A stretch of 64,000 nt of DNA from Artocarpus heterophyllus (lineage: Eukaryota > Streptophyta > Magnoliopsida > Rosales > Moraceae): positions 26,672,597 through 26,736,596 of the forward strand of contig CM046347.1 in NCBI GenBank assembly GCA_025403435.1, given 5' to 3'. Positions 1 through 11,790 of this stretch are shown in pieces. Each line of letters begins with the position of its first letter. Position 1 is the stretch's first letter. The position numbers and the translations under genes are program-made. Below the pieces are notes generated by a model. The model made no database searches, was not told the origin of the DNA, and saw only the letters and a program-made list of their open reading frames with translations.

Positions 1-714
1 TTATTTTAGACCGTTAAATTATCAATCTTTCAAATTCCCACCACCCTATGGATACAACTGTCCTTACTATGTTATAAGCAGCCGCATTTAAAGAAACATT
101 TTTGACAATACAACAATGCATTGTATCTTTATGTGAATTAATTATACCTAAGTTGATTATGATTTGTGGTAATTCTTATTACGACAACACAAACCATATA
201 AGTATATCTTTATCTTATATGCAATTTATGGTATTTTGCACATATTCTTAAATCACAAAAATCCTTTCGGTTTCATTATGACTTATCTAATCATGTAACT
301 AGTGGTCAGCTAATTCAATGCATTAAGCACAATATAAGTACTCAACATAAATATGAATTTCATAGTAGTATAATTTAACTAAATAAAATGTACGTGTATT
401 TTAACTACATCACAATTCCAACAAAAATTAAACTAAAACATAATACTAAAAACAAACAACAATAGTATTAACATTGCTTAGATATAAACATTACGATAAT
501 TATAAAAATTAAATAAAAGATAGAGCTTAAAAATGACCTAAAATTTTACAGTTTTAGCATATCCACCTCTACACTAACAGCAATCTCGCACAATATTTTT
601 TTTAAAAAAAAAACACTCAAAATGTACCTCATAATATTACAAAAATAGAATATAAAATTTATTTAATGTAAAAACTAAAACTAAAAAACTGATGTTCCAG
701 CCGAAGCTGAAAAC
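1..714. other. AT-rich intergenic DNA, nothing recognised
   Basis: No coding signal, structured repeat or transposon motif was seen on either strand. The sequence is strongly AT-rich with short homopolymer runs. Confidence 0.5.
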
Positions 715-717
715 TTA

Positions 718-894
718 CCCCCTGTTTGGCATAGTGGTGGGAACCACGGTTCTCACCACAAACTTAGTTATAAACAGTGTAAAGCTCTTACATGCTACAG
801 TAACAATTTAAAAAATTGCTACAATGTAAAGCTATCACACGTTACAGTAAAAGTGGTTCCCGTCACTGGTTCTCACCACCTTCCAAACACCACC
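718..894. mobile_element. Tourist-like MITE (177 bp)
   Basis: A short non-autonomous element flanked by TTA at 715-717 and 895-897, the target duplication typical of PIF/Harbinger elements. Its ends are inverted: the left reads CCCCCTGTTTGG and the right, reverse-complemented, GGTGGTGTTTGG; the inner parts (GTGGTGGGAACCA) also pair. The interior has the phrase GTAAAGCT with nearby TACAGTAA twice, so the element is almost a foldback. Related copies occur at 38791 and 42199. It has no coding capacity. Confidence 0.72.
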
Positions 895-1001
895 TTATTT
901 CTCCCTCCCCTTCAATGGAGATTCAAATCTCCATTTTATATGCTTAAAGTGTACCTAACTCCTCTTAAAAAAATAAAAATAAAGTATACCTAACAAATTA
1001 G

Positions 1002-1035
<34 letters not shown>

Positions 1036-1740
1036 TTACTGTTATTTCTCTCTCGGAAATCAGTTGATATGCATGTTTTATTTTGAAATCAGGTGCTTTA
1101 TAAGAGAAAGAGGCATGGAGATGGGCGCATCTGGAGCGTTCGGTAGCCAGAGATTGAACTCACCTCACGGTGATTGAAGCTGAGGACAGCCATTGGATTT
1201 AGTCTTTTGATGCAGATTGGACGGCTGCCTGGGCTTCTATGCAACTTTTGACCAGAAAATCTGACACGGCCATGCAGTCATTGACTGCTGACTGATTGCT
1301 GACGTGGCTAGGCTGGAATTTTGTAGAAAATTATGTTTCGGCCCCATCCTCGCAATTAGACCTAGACAAAAATAATTATCTTGCGAAATAAAAATTACTA
1401 AAATTAAGTAAAAATTATTAATCATGCATTTACATAAAACAAAATTAAAACTAAATACACACTTTAAAATAAAAATAAAACTTAACCAAACGTACAGTTT
1501 TAAACTTTATTTTACAAAAAAAATTATTATTTAGCAACTAAAAACACTTTAAAATTAAAAAAATTAATTAAATATAAAACACCATAAATTACATAAATAA
1601 TATATTGTAATAAAAAACAAAATAAAACATTAAAAACACACCAAAATGCTAAAAACAAGGAAAAAAACTCATTTTTGACGATTTTAATAACAAATAAAAT
1701 ACAAAATAAATTGTTTTAAACCTTAAAAAAATACATTTTT
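895..1740. other. Unassigned intergenic DNA with an (AT)n tract
   Basis: A TA dinucleotide run lies at about 1003-1030. The part at 1080-1330 is less AT-rich than its surroundings and may be an old retroelement remnant, but I recognise no protein or terminal motif. The rest is AT-rich. Confidence 0.4.
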
Positions 1741-1744
1741 ATAT

Positions 1745-3395
1745 GTTATCAAGACCATCTACTCGCTATAGAGAAAGTAGAGAGGCACAAGTTCTTGTCT
1801 CTGATAATGGTGAAAATGATTCATTGCATATAACTATGCAATAGAAGATTCTAACAAGGAGAAATTGATTGAGGCCATGTACTTTGATATGGAATCGATG
1901 TACTCCAATTCGATATAGGAACTTGTAAATTTACGTGAAGAGATAAAACCCATAGGATGTAAATGGATCTATAAGAGAAGAAAGAGGAGTTGATAGGAAA
2001 GTAGAAACTTTCAAAGCAAGACTTATGACAAAGGGTTATATCTAGAAAGAAGGAGTCGATTATGAAGAGACTTTCTCGTCAGTAGCTATGCTTAAATTTA
2101 TTCTTTTTTTTATATATCACTACATGTTTTGATTATGAGATATGATAGATGGATGTCAAGACAGCTTTTCTGAATTGTTACTTGAAGAAAGCATCTACAT
2201 GGTGCAAACAGAAAGGTTTGTAGTCAAAGGCTAAGGGCAAAAAGCTTGCATGCTACTACAAAGGTCTATTTATGGTCTCAAGCAAGCTTTAAGATATTGG
2301 AACTTGAGATTTGATGAGGTGATCAAATCGTATGGTTTTGATCAAAATGTTGATGAACTCTGTCTTTACAAATACGTCAAAGATAAAGAAAAAAAGGTCT
2401 TCTTTGTTCTTTGTATAGATGACATTCTACTCATCGAGAATGATGTAGAATCATTGTCTAGTTAAAGAAATAGCTAGCCAACTAATTCCAAATGAAAGAT
2501 TTGGCACATGCAAGTTATGTTCTTGGAATTCATTGTAAGATCAAACTGTTGGCATTGTCTTAGGCTAAGCACATTGATAAGGTACTTATCAGATTTACAA
2601 TAAAAAAAACTCCAAGAAAGGTAATTTACCTATCCAATATGGAGTTTATCTCTTAAAAGAGCAATGTCCTGAAACACCCCAAGAGGAAAAAAATATAAGA
2701 CGGGTACCCTATGTATTTGTAGAAGGAAGTCTAACGTATACCATGTTGTATACAAGACCTGACATCAACTATGTTGTGGGTATAGTTAGCCGTTATTAAT
2801 CGAACCTAAGACTAGATCATTAGGTAGCAGTTAAGTACATTCTCAAATATCTAAGGAGAATTAGAAACTATTTGCTAGTTTACTTTGGTCAGAATTTGAT
2901 TCTCACTAGATACATAATTCTGATTTTCAATCAGACAGAGATACGTAAATCCAAGCCTGGATCTATATTTACGCTTGGTGATGAAGCCATAGTTTAGAGA
3001 CATTAAACAATCTTGTATTGCTCACTCGACTATGATAGCTACATATGTAGCCACTTGTGAAGCTACTAAAGAAGTTATGTGGCTCCATAAGTTTTTTATG
3101 AATCTAGAAGTAGTTCCAGGCATGGATAAGCCAATTACATTGCATTGTGATAACAATAGAGCAGTGAAAAATTCAAAAGAACCAAAAAGGCACAAAAGAG
3201 AAAAACATATAGAACAAAAATGTCATTTGATAAGAGAGATAGTGCATCGAGGCTATGTGAAAATTGTAGAGATAGCACTGAGAATAATCTTGCTGATCAT
3301 TTCACTAAGACGTTATCTGCAAAGAATTTTGAGGGAAACTTGGAAGGCTTAGGCCTGAGGGACATGTCTCACCTGTTTTAGGACAAGTAAGAGAT
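1745..3395 (+). pseudogene. Decayed Ty1/Copia pol (RT and RNase H remnants)
   Basis: Broken polyprotein of a Copia-superfamily retrotransposon. The order is Copia: linker before the reverse transcriptase (about 1745-2100, many stops), reverse transcriptase (2250-2465, with IYGLKQALRYW and the active-site phrase CIDDILL at about 2412-2432, a YVDD variant), then RNase H (3032-3352, with CEATKEVMWLHKF and HCDNNRAVKNSKEP). Further Copia C-terminal similarity (ADHFTKTLSAKNFEG) is visible in another frame at about 3290-3335, so the reading frame is shifted there. Gag, protease and integrase are absent, so the element is 5' truncated. Many stops and frameshifts rule out function. Confidence 0.85.
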
Positions 3396-4459
3396 TGTTG
3401 GAATTAATGCCCTACAAGCATAGTCATCATACATGTTGCTAGTTAATTTTTTAAAAAATGACATTTATTAATTTTGATTGTTTGTATACGAATACCTAAA
3501 TAAACATCATCAAAATCATATGATTATTAATGTAACTATAAATTTAGCATATAATTGTTCAATGCATGAGGATTAAATTTGTAGATAATAATCTAAATAG
3601 TTCATAACAAATTAATTAAAGTTGGAATCATTTATTAAATATTACAAGTATGGTCTAATCTCATTTAAAATGAAATAGTCTTATCCGGACTAGTAATGTA
3701 GACACATTGGATCAGAGGTCCTTTATATAATATAATTATATAGGACTGAACCTAATAAATTATGAACCTCTAATAATATTCTATTACATATAGAATGTTC
3801 AAATTTATCACTATGATAATCATATGTAAGACAGTCTTAATCCTGAATATATATCAGACTCCTAGTTATGACATTATATATTTTGACTTGCTCAGTAAAA
3901 ATTTGTATGGACTAATCATAACTTTGCATCTTTAAAACATAATAGAATAAGTAGTTGGCAAAAATAATACAGATACAGAATCTATTTGTTTGTATCGAAA
4001 GTTTGAAAAATAGTTCTCTTAAGTGATGATTCAAAGCTTAAACAGTAAAGCGCTCATTCATAATAAGATTATAAATTAATTGTTCATTAGAAAACTATTG
4101 GAACTTAAGGATAAAGATGCAATCAAAGAGGTAAACAGAAATTGAACATAGCTCTTATTATAAATTATTTATGAACGATTGACTTATATATAATGATTAT
4201 ATCAATAGACTACTCTTTATTTGTTTTGAGTAATTATAACTATAATTTCAAGAGTGCAATTTTAATTTTTTAATGGAGTAATTTTGAAACTAATAAATTT
4301 GACATATTGATTAAAGAGTTTAATTAATTGTCAAATTTATTGGAGCTTGAATTGTAAGTCCATAAGCCCCAAATGCTGACTCTATAAACACTATATTAGA
4401 TCAAGTACACAGTAATGAATTATATTAAATTTGTTGAATTTTGAATTAAATTATTTCAC
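3396..4459 (+). mobile_element. 3' LTR (possibly truncated) of the + strand Copia element
   Basis: The LTR starts TGTTGGAATTAATGCCC right after a short purine tract (AAGTAAGAGAT), the usual polypurine-tract/3' LTR junction, and directly follows the RNase H end. The right limit is uncertain: similarity to a related LTR remnant (9757 onward) is clear at about 4240-4445, and that relative continues for about 1 kb more, so this LTR is probably cut where the opposite-strand Copia gag remnant begins near 4461. Confidence 0.6.
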
Positions 4460-4460
4460 A

Positions 4461-5515
4461 TTATAAATATTTATGTAACATAAAAAAATATTCTCTATGA
4501 AATATAACATCAAAATGGTAATAACATGATTGAACAAGATGACCAAGACGCCCACAGAATTGACATTGGACCTTGGAATTGTTATGCCATGACGACTTAG
4601 AGTGTTGAAAGCCACCAAATCCTGCTATGCCACAACCTACTCCAGACAAAAAAGAACCTGAAAACGGACTTCATTGAGTAGGAACAAATCCTCTACCATC
4701 AAAGTTGTTATAGCCACCATTGCCAGAAAAGAAAGACATCACATTGCCATTCCCAGAAAAAAACTAGAACTAGAGAATCGTTTTCGATTTGGATTACTAG
4801 GAGAATAGGCTTGTGCCAGATTAGCAAAAGCCGAATCAAGATATTTGACATGTTTTTCAATTCGCACTTCTTGTGCTAGTAAAGGAGATTCAATCTCTTC
4901 AACCGTATATGGATTAGATCGAGAGTTAACAGAGAGAATGAAGGTTTCATGTTCAGGATGAAGACCCTCAAACATAGCATCAATATGACCTTTAACAGTG
5001 TAATTGTGTCCTACCAGAGCTAAGAGATCAAGGTAACTATGAATCTTTAAAGATATTCATTCACCGACATGGAACCTTTGCAAATTGACTAAAGAATTGT
5101 CTTGAATTGTGTAACTTTAGCCCTAATTTGCTGAGCAAAATAAACTTCTAGGGTTTGCCAAACTTGAACAAAGGTTTGCAATTTACCATTCTTGTGAGAA
5201 GAGAATCAGTCATCAAAACAAGCAGCCAAGAAAGAATGAGTTGGTCCTACTTCTCCCAATCTTGATATTCTGGATAGATCTTTCCGAGAATTGCATCTCC
5301 ATCAGAAAGAAACTTTGCAAGAGGAGGAATCTTGCCAAATAGATAATTTTGTAAGCGATGACCTCGAATTAGAGCCAAGATTTGCTTTCGCCAAATCAGA
5401 AAACTATTCTGATAGAGTTTAGAAGAGATTGGATGAGCAAATGTCATAGGAACAAATCTTTGAGCTGACGCCGCCATTGTTGTTGCAATAGACGAGCTTG
5501 TATTTGTGATTTTTA
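4461..5515 (-). pseudogene. Decayed Copia gag with zinc knuckle
   Basis: Gag remnant on the - strand. The N-terminus (about 5480-5247) has the Copia gag pattern, including FLIWRKQILALIRGHRL. The middle (4975-4739) has FEGLHPEHETFILSVNSR and TVEEIESPLLAQEVRIEKH, typical of the UBN2/gag family. The C-terminal part has an intact CX2CX4HX4C zinc knuckle (CQFCGRLGHLVQSC, 4565-4524), then YYHFD. Frameshifts and stops between 5247 and 4975 break it. No pol follows: the element ends near 4461 against the + strand Copia LTR. Confidence 0.8.
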
Positions 5516-5527
5516 GTTCTGATACCA
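5516..5527 (-). other. Copia primer-binding site
   Basis: On the - strand this reads TGGTATCAGAAC, one base from the TGGTATCAGAGC that pairs with the 3' end of initiator tRNA-Met in Copia elements. It abuts the LTR end at 5528 and lies just upstream of the gag remnant, which fixes the element's orientation. Confidence 0.8.
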
Positions 5528-5638
5528 TGATGAGAATTAGAGGAACGCGAAAGATAAAAGGAACTAGAGAGAGAAAGAGCAAAGTTGAGAGAGAAAAAAT
5601 AATCTCTTTATTGATTATCTGTATGTACAATTAACTAA
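5528..5638 (-). mobile_element. 5' LTR of - strand Copia, inner (R/U5) part
   Basis: Reading the - strand this piece runs from the Harbinger target site to ...CTAATTCTCATCA, directly followed by the primer-binding site. It contains AATAAAGAG and CT-rich sequence as expected of R/U5. With 9341-9458 it forms one short LTR of about 225 bp, split by the Harbinger insertion. Confidence 0.72.
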
Positions 5639-7924
5639 GGTTTTGTTTAGTATACCGTATTAAAACTTTATATTGTATTATTTTAAAATAATACGACGTT
5701 TGGTATTAATAATGTATTGTATAAAATAATACAAGATGCCAATTTAATACAATACATCTTGTATTATATAATACACAAAAAAAGACCCGTATTAGACTGT
5801 ATTGGATTATTTACTCAAAACCCATACTATTCTAAACTTTGTTCTACTCTCTTCTCCTCACTCTTGTCCCAGGAAGTCTCTCTCTACAACTCTCTGCCTC
5901 TGCTATGGTTTTAGTCTCTTGGAGTCATTGTTTTTTCTGATTCCTCTACTTCTTCGACTCGAATTGATCGCTCCCGCTTCGCCACCTAGTCAACTCATCA
6001 ACTCGAGCCAAGTAAGTGTTTCCTTTGGTTTTCCTTCTTTTTCTTTACTGTCTGAAAGTTCGACGATTGGATTTACCGTTCTTGCTTTTGATCCAAGTTT
6101 TCGATCCATAATTTGTGGATTTTTTGAGCTTGATTCTCTATTCATGTGAGCTAAATCGGTTTCTCACCGTGTGTTTTTTTTTCAATTGTCTATTCTGCTT
6201 GGGTCATGCCTTGGTGAGAAATGTGAGGATTACGGGATATCTAAATAGGTTTCATGGAAATTAGATGAGAAAATCTTCTTCACTGTGTAAACCCAACCTT
6301 GCAAAAGTTGGCAATTTCTACTCTTGAATTCGTTTCAGTGATATTTTTAAGTAAAATTATTTATAAGGAACCACTATCTGGACTGTTTTCTTCATCCATA
6401 GTAACTTTGCCTAAACAGTAGTACTACTTCTTTGATGCTCATGTTGTTCTTATTAAGTATGAGGAGAAAGATGAACTTTCAAATGTGGAAAAACTTAAAA
6501 AAAAATGTGGACAAACTTTCAGTAATGCTCTTTTTATACGCTGAGTTGTAAAATGTAATGTAATAATTCCTAATTTAGTATGTTGCAATCTTTGTATTAG
6601 TTTTGGTTCTTGGTGGATCTGTTAATACAGAAATCTAAATCTCCCAAGACCCTTCTACACCTTAATAAAATTTGGAAAATGTGTTTTTTGAAGTTAAACG
6701 TTGACCAACCAAAACGAGGTTTCGATGAACATGTGATTTGGTTATAGAAATTTGTTATGATGATGATATCTTTTTGACCCTTGGTAATAGTTAGAAACAA
6801 ATACATGATTATGAGGATTTGTACATTTTGAAAACCAAGGGAATTAATAACAGAATAGGAAACTTTGAGAATTTATAGGTAGCGGATGAGGAAATCTTTA
6901 AGATTCATTATCAAGCTTTCAATCTAGTTTGAGAAAGCCACAATTAACTTTCTGTAGTGTTCATACTTATATCAAACATTTAATATGTGTTTAGAAATTT
7001 CTAGGCAAATGTATTAACTTTCAAATAAACGGGGCACCAAAATTTTGGAAGCATGTTATTTGAGTTTCTGTTGTTTGAATAATGAAAAACCAGTTTACTA
7101 GATCAGAGCTCTTAACTCTTTTTTAAGCTAGAGTGCTATGGCAACTTTATTTTAGCTCTTTTTTGTTTTGTCTCACTATGCAAGTCTTTGACCTAGACTA
7201 AGTTTTTTTTTTTTCTGTTATGGTTTTTGTTTTGTTGATGCTAAATTAGTGATGTAATCAATGGGAATGTAAAGAGACTGACTAGAAATATGTGAAAATG
7301 ACTGTTTTTTATGGTATGTATGATGTTTTTTAGTTGCATTGTGCATATTATAGTTTGTACTAGTTTATTGATTCTACCTGTCTTACTTCTTCTACTAGTT
7401 TGATTGGGTTATGCGGTTGTAGATTCGATTCGATCATTTTTGTGTCTACTCATTTTTTAGCCCCTAAAGAGTGTTTGTAGACGCGATTTGATCATGTTTG
7501 TGTTTACTTCTTATTAAGTTCTTCACAATAGGGAGCATACTACCAAAGTTTTTCATGATCTGCAAAGAGTTGTGCTTTTGTCTGGTCTTTCTTTATGAAG
7601 AAAATCAATTGTTTCTTACCTACTAGCTTGTTGAGAGCTTAATAGGGAGAAATGGGTTATATAGTTTCCTATACAAGGAGAAGTAAGGCAAGCTTAACCT
7701 ATTCCAAGATGAGAGTTTAATGAGTACTCGATAGTCATTTACCTCTTGATTGATATGGTGCTACTTGGGGATAGATCGTAGTGAAATTGATTGTATCAAA
7801 GAGTACAAAGTAGAAAAAAAAAAAGATACGAATGTTGAAATTGTGTCTAAATTGTGACTTGAAAGCTAATCCACACATTGAGAACAAGATACAAATGTTG
7901 AAAAAACAATATGGAATAGTATAT

Positions 7925-8640
7925 GACATGTTGAATAGAAGTGGGTTTGGATGGAATGATATAAAAAAAATGTGTGTAATGTAAAAACGACCAAGTGTGG
8001 TTGAATTATGTTCAGATTGGTCGGTTCTTTGCCTTATACTTTATGTTCAAATCACTAGTATTTTTTAATGGGAATTAATTACTATATATTGAACTATCTT
8101 GTAGAATCAAAAAGATGCAGAAGGCTGGAGGAACAAGAGTTTTCCAATTTATGAAAGGTTGGCTAATATCTTTGGAAAAGATAGAGCAATTGGTCGGGGA
8201 GTGAAAACACAGCAGATATGGTCAATCAAATGGATCAAGAAATTATTGATGCTATAGAAAATGATGATATAAGGTTAGTGAATCAAACGTCATCTAGATC
8301 GTCTAATCGAAGGAAAAGATCACGCTCAGATGACAAAATGTTGGAAATTGCATCCTCATTCAAGACAATGTTTGAGTAATCATTTGAGCAAATGAGACTA
8401 ATTAGTGAGCGACTTGTTAAAGGAAATGGAGGTGGAAAGAAAATGGAAGTGGAAAGGACATTGCTCTGGAGTTGAAGAACATGAGACTCTCAGATGAGGA
8501 TCAACTCAATGTCTTGACATACATTTTAGAGAAACCATAATATGTGTCGACATTTATGTCGATTGATGCATCATTGCGTTGGACATTTGTGAGGAGAATC
8601 ATGAGGGAGATACAACATCCATGATATAGTGGTTTAGTTT
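7925..8640 (+). pseudogene. Broken Myb/SANT-like ORF1 of the Harbinger element
   Basis: Remnant of the trihelix/Myb-like DNA-binding protein (LIMYB-like) that accompanies Harbinger transposases. Visible phrases: SGFGWND (about 7938), an acceptor-like TTGTAG at 8101-8106, then FPIYERLANIFGKDRAIGRG (about 8139-8200), DQEIIDAIENDDIRLVNQT (about 8231-8290), RSSNRRKRSRSDDKMLEIA (about 8298-8355), and a tail like the family's usual C-terminus (8475-8625). Stops (for example near 8377) and frameshifts destroy it. In the family the protein helps bring the transposase to the terminal repeats. Confidence 0.68.
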
Positions 8641-8974
8641 TATGAAACTAACCTACTTTTGAGAACATTTAGGTGGTTAGTGACCTAAACATTTAACACG
8701 CTACAATATTTTGTTTTTACACCTTGTTAGGAATCTATACTATTTAGTATTTGATTTGTGTTTGAGACTTATTTTCAATTATGGTATTTCTATTTTAATT
8801 TTCGTTTTGTCCAAATCAATGTAAATTATATGTGGTATTTTCTTTTAATAGATGTAGTACCATCATGTACTAATATTATTGATTTCTGATTTTTATATTG
8901 ATAATAGATTTTCTAAAAAAAATTCAAAAAAATAAAGAGAATAAGGAGGGAGAGTGTAGAGAGAATGAGACGAG

Positions 8975-9120
8975 ACCGACCTCGACACCTGTCCCAAATC
9001 CCAACCCAAGCCCGGTCCCAAATCCTGGCCCCGACCTCGACTCTGACACTAGTCCCAACCCCGAACTCAACCCTAGTCTCAAATCTCGACTTCGATCCCA
9101 ATCTCGAATTCCAACTTTGA
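8975..9120 (+). repeat. Degenerate CCCAAYCCC-type short tandem repeat
   Basis: Inside the Harbinger element, a cytosine-rich run built from variants of CCCAACCCCGAC and CTCGACCC. Translated, it gives a Pro/Asn/Ser low-complexity peptide, and both strands are open over it because of the repeat. I treat it as a simple repeat, not a gene. Confidence 0.6.
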
Positions 9121-9340
9121 ACCTAAACGTAAAATTCGATCCGAAAACTATGACCTAAATTTATTATATTTAAAATTTAAATGTTAATATAATACAATAC
9201 AGTGGTAAATAAACATTGTATAATATAATACAACATGTTAATACAGTGTAAAACCAAACAATGTATTGTATGACACTAATACAATACAATACAATGCAAT
9301 ACAATATAATACAATACAATACGATGTACCAAACAAGCCC

Positions 9341-9458
9341 TAATAAATACAATTGTTTCTAAACTATCTGATTACAAACTCTAGCTACTAACCAGTTAGT
9401 GCTGACACGTGTAACAAGACTAACAAACAAACGGTTAGCTAACTAATCACTCCTAACA
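9341..9458 (-). mobile_element. 5' LTR of - strand Copia, outer (U3) part
   Basis: On the - strand the LTR begins TGTTAGGAGTGATTAG at 9458 and runs to the Harbinger target site TTA. It holds an ACACGTGT palindrome (9408-9415), a typical regulatory core. Joined to 5528-5638 it gives a short complete Copia LTR starting TG and ending CA. It abuts an (AT)n tract at 9459-9478. Confidence 0.7.
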
Positions 9459-9756
9459 ATATATATATATATATATATCTATATATCTATAAGAAAATGA
9501 CAAAACATTTTTTGGAATCGATAGAAACAGTAAGATGGAGAGATTTGAGAGATAAATTTCGCAGATATAAAAGAAAAGAATGCAGATTGAAAATAGAGAA
9601 ATAGGGTTGTTTGAAACAAAGAGCAGAGTTCTGAGAAGAGAAAGAATGGGGATTTGAAAGCGATTGGAGTGATTTTTCTAAAAAGACGGTTAAAATTCCA
9701 ATAACAGAAACAACCACAGCAGCGGATGGTACTTTGTACATTGTCTTTTTAAATAA

Positions 9757-10908
9757 ACAACGCTAAAACATAAGTAATTATATCTATAATTTTAAGAATA
9801 CAATTTTAAGTTTTAAGTGGAGTAACATTAGAATTAATCAATTTCAAAGGATTAATTAATATATTAGTTTTATTAAAGCTTGAATTTTAAGTTTATTAAT
9901 CCCCATACTATCCTTATGAACACTGTTTAGACATTGGTTTTCCTAATTAATTTTGAATTATAGAATTCCAAATTAAATATTATTCAAGATAAATTAATTA
10001 TTAATTAATTTATAATTATTAAATAATAAAATTATTTTATAATAGATAAATAATAAGTAATTTTAGAAGATATACAATAGATGGATCTCACTGTGTGTAC
10101 AGTATTGTGCAAGGAAGTGTTTTTTGTGTAGTTCAAGTCTTGTTCATCAAGTTTATTTTTTTAATAAGTTTTTAATTTTGATAAATGCGATTTGTTCAAA
10201 ATTGAAAATTTAAATTTGCAAACAAATTAGATTTGATACACAAGCAATATTCCTTCATCTACTAGTTGATAGTTGGCACCACAAGCATAGGGAGGTTCTC
10301 TATGTGGTGGCACCACATGCAAATAAGGGAAAATGACACTTATCTATTTTATTTTAATGAATTATGTGATAATTATAATTAAAATTAAGGAAGCTTGTAT
10401 AATTAATTGGGTCTTTCATTTTTTTTTGTAAATAGAGGCCTCCTTTAGTCATTTTACATATAATTGAGAGTCTTGGTTAGACTAAAAAAACTCTACCAAT
10501 AATTTATACCAGTTGGCGTGGAGAGAGATAAAGAAAGAGAAGAAGAGTTCTTCCATTTCTTGTCTCGCTTTGATTATGTATTAAGATTAATAGTAGATGA
10601 GAGAGAGAAGAGTGATTTTAGAAACTCTATTTCATTCTACTTATACACATTTGTCTCTACGGTGTGAAGGACTAAGCGAGAAAGACAGTGGTTTTGTAGA
10701 AAGAACAAGTTTCCCGATAGAAGTATTTTGTCCCAATAGCTTAAACCATATAAACACAAATTATGTATATATTTATTAAATGTTAAATTCATAAACTTTA
10801 TAGCATGTTTATAAAAGTTTTATAAAAAATTTTTGTTATATACATTCTGCATTATCACTATATTTCCGCATATTTTCTCCAAAAACATTTTAAAAAATTC
10901 TAGCAACA
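9757..10908 (+). mobile_element. Diverged Copia LTR remnant
   Basis: The first 200 bp resemble 4240-4445 of the 3' LTR described above in order and wording (for example GTAATTAT, CAATTTTAA, GGAGTAA, GCTTGAATT, GAACAC). The remnant then runs to an LTR-like end TTCCGCATATTTTCTCC...TAGCAACA at about 10908. Its 5' part is missing. The open stretch 10597-10779 within it matches no known protein. Confidence 0.5.
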
Positions 10909-11490
10909 AATTATATGTGTCCAGGCAAGAGATACGAATCACTTGATGGAGCCAAGCAAAAGCTCATTTTTGTATCTTTGTTATACCAATTTTGAGCAGG
11001 TCGACATGGTACGCTTGATTGCACAATGTGTTTGGTGCACTCCCTCTATCATGGAGAAGGCCAACATCTAAGCAGTAGCATAGTGAGCTGGCATTTCCCT
11101 TCTTTTTTTCACAGTAAAAAAAATTGTTCTTCATCTAGATTGGACATATAAGATAGTTTGCTTTTGAAGCCAATGAAACCACAAGTAATTTTTATTACCA
11201 TCTTTAGTTCAAATAACAGATAGGGTGAGAAATAGTTTGAACTACAAGTTGATACTGAATCACTATAACCAATTTTTGTTTTACAGTGTAGTAGTTGGAA
11301 CCGGTAAATTTTAACTAGATTGCCAAACGAAACCAGAATTGTTTAATTTTCGCCCTAACTTTTCAAATATGCTAATGGAACCTCTTTGTTTTGCTCATAT
11401 TTCGTCCAAAAATAACACGAGGCATGGAACCGCAGGGAAGGTTTTTCCATCTATTTTTGAACTAAAATAGGGGATTTTTGAACAAAAATA
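10909..11490. other. Unassigned intergenic DNA
   Basis: No coding or terminal-repeat signal recognised. A less AT-rich patch near 10920-11100 may be internal sequence of the preceding LTR element, but nothing in it could be matched. Confidence 0.35.
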
Positions 11491-11660
11491 GAGGAAATGA
11501 TCATCCTTCCCACTTTTCTCAAATTGATGAAGAGGTGTTATAGGAAAATTGAGGAAATTATCATCATTTCCGCTTTTCTCAAGTTGATGAAGAGGTTTTG
11601 TAAGAAAATAGACAAAATGATTATCGTTCCCACTTTTCTCAAATTTGAAGAGGTGATGTG
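11491..11660. repeat. 60-bp minisatellite, about 2.8 copies
   Basis: Units start at 11491, 11551 and 11611 with an exact 60-bp period. Each begins GAGGAAATGATCATCC or a close variant and continues CTTTTCTCAAATTGATGAAG. Because 60 is a multiple of 3, a small repetitive ORF (11497-11679) arises; I do not regard it as a gene. Confidence 0.85.
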
Positions 11661-11790
11661 GGCATATTTGAAAAGTTAAAGGACAAAACGACTCTCGTGT
11701 AACCTCATGGGATTAAACTCTTACCATTAACGAAACAACAGATCCTCGCTTAATAAGTATAGTATTTTTTAGATTGGATGAACTGTTTTA

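Larger units (their letters stand above)
5639..9340 (+). mobile_element. PIF/Harbinger transposon (3.7 kb) inserted in a Copia LTR
   Basis: The ends are imperfect inverted repeats: left GGTTTTGTTTAGTATACCGTAT, right (reverse-complemented) GGGCTTGTTTGGTACATCGTAT. TAA flanks both sides (5636-5638 and 9341-9343), the 3-bp duplication of PIF/Harbinger. The subterminal regions are full of ATACAATAC-type units in both orientations. The interior carries a 5'-leader-like stretch with a donor-like site (about 5830-6012), an intron-like stretch, and a broken Myb/SANT-like ORF (7925-8640). No DDE transposase was seen, so it depended on a helper. Confidence 0.85.

Noticed and set aside
8898..9158. Proline-rich protein gene
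   Set aside because: The frame arises from a degenerate CCCAACCC repeat inside a Harbinger element and is open on the other strand too.
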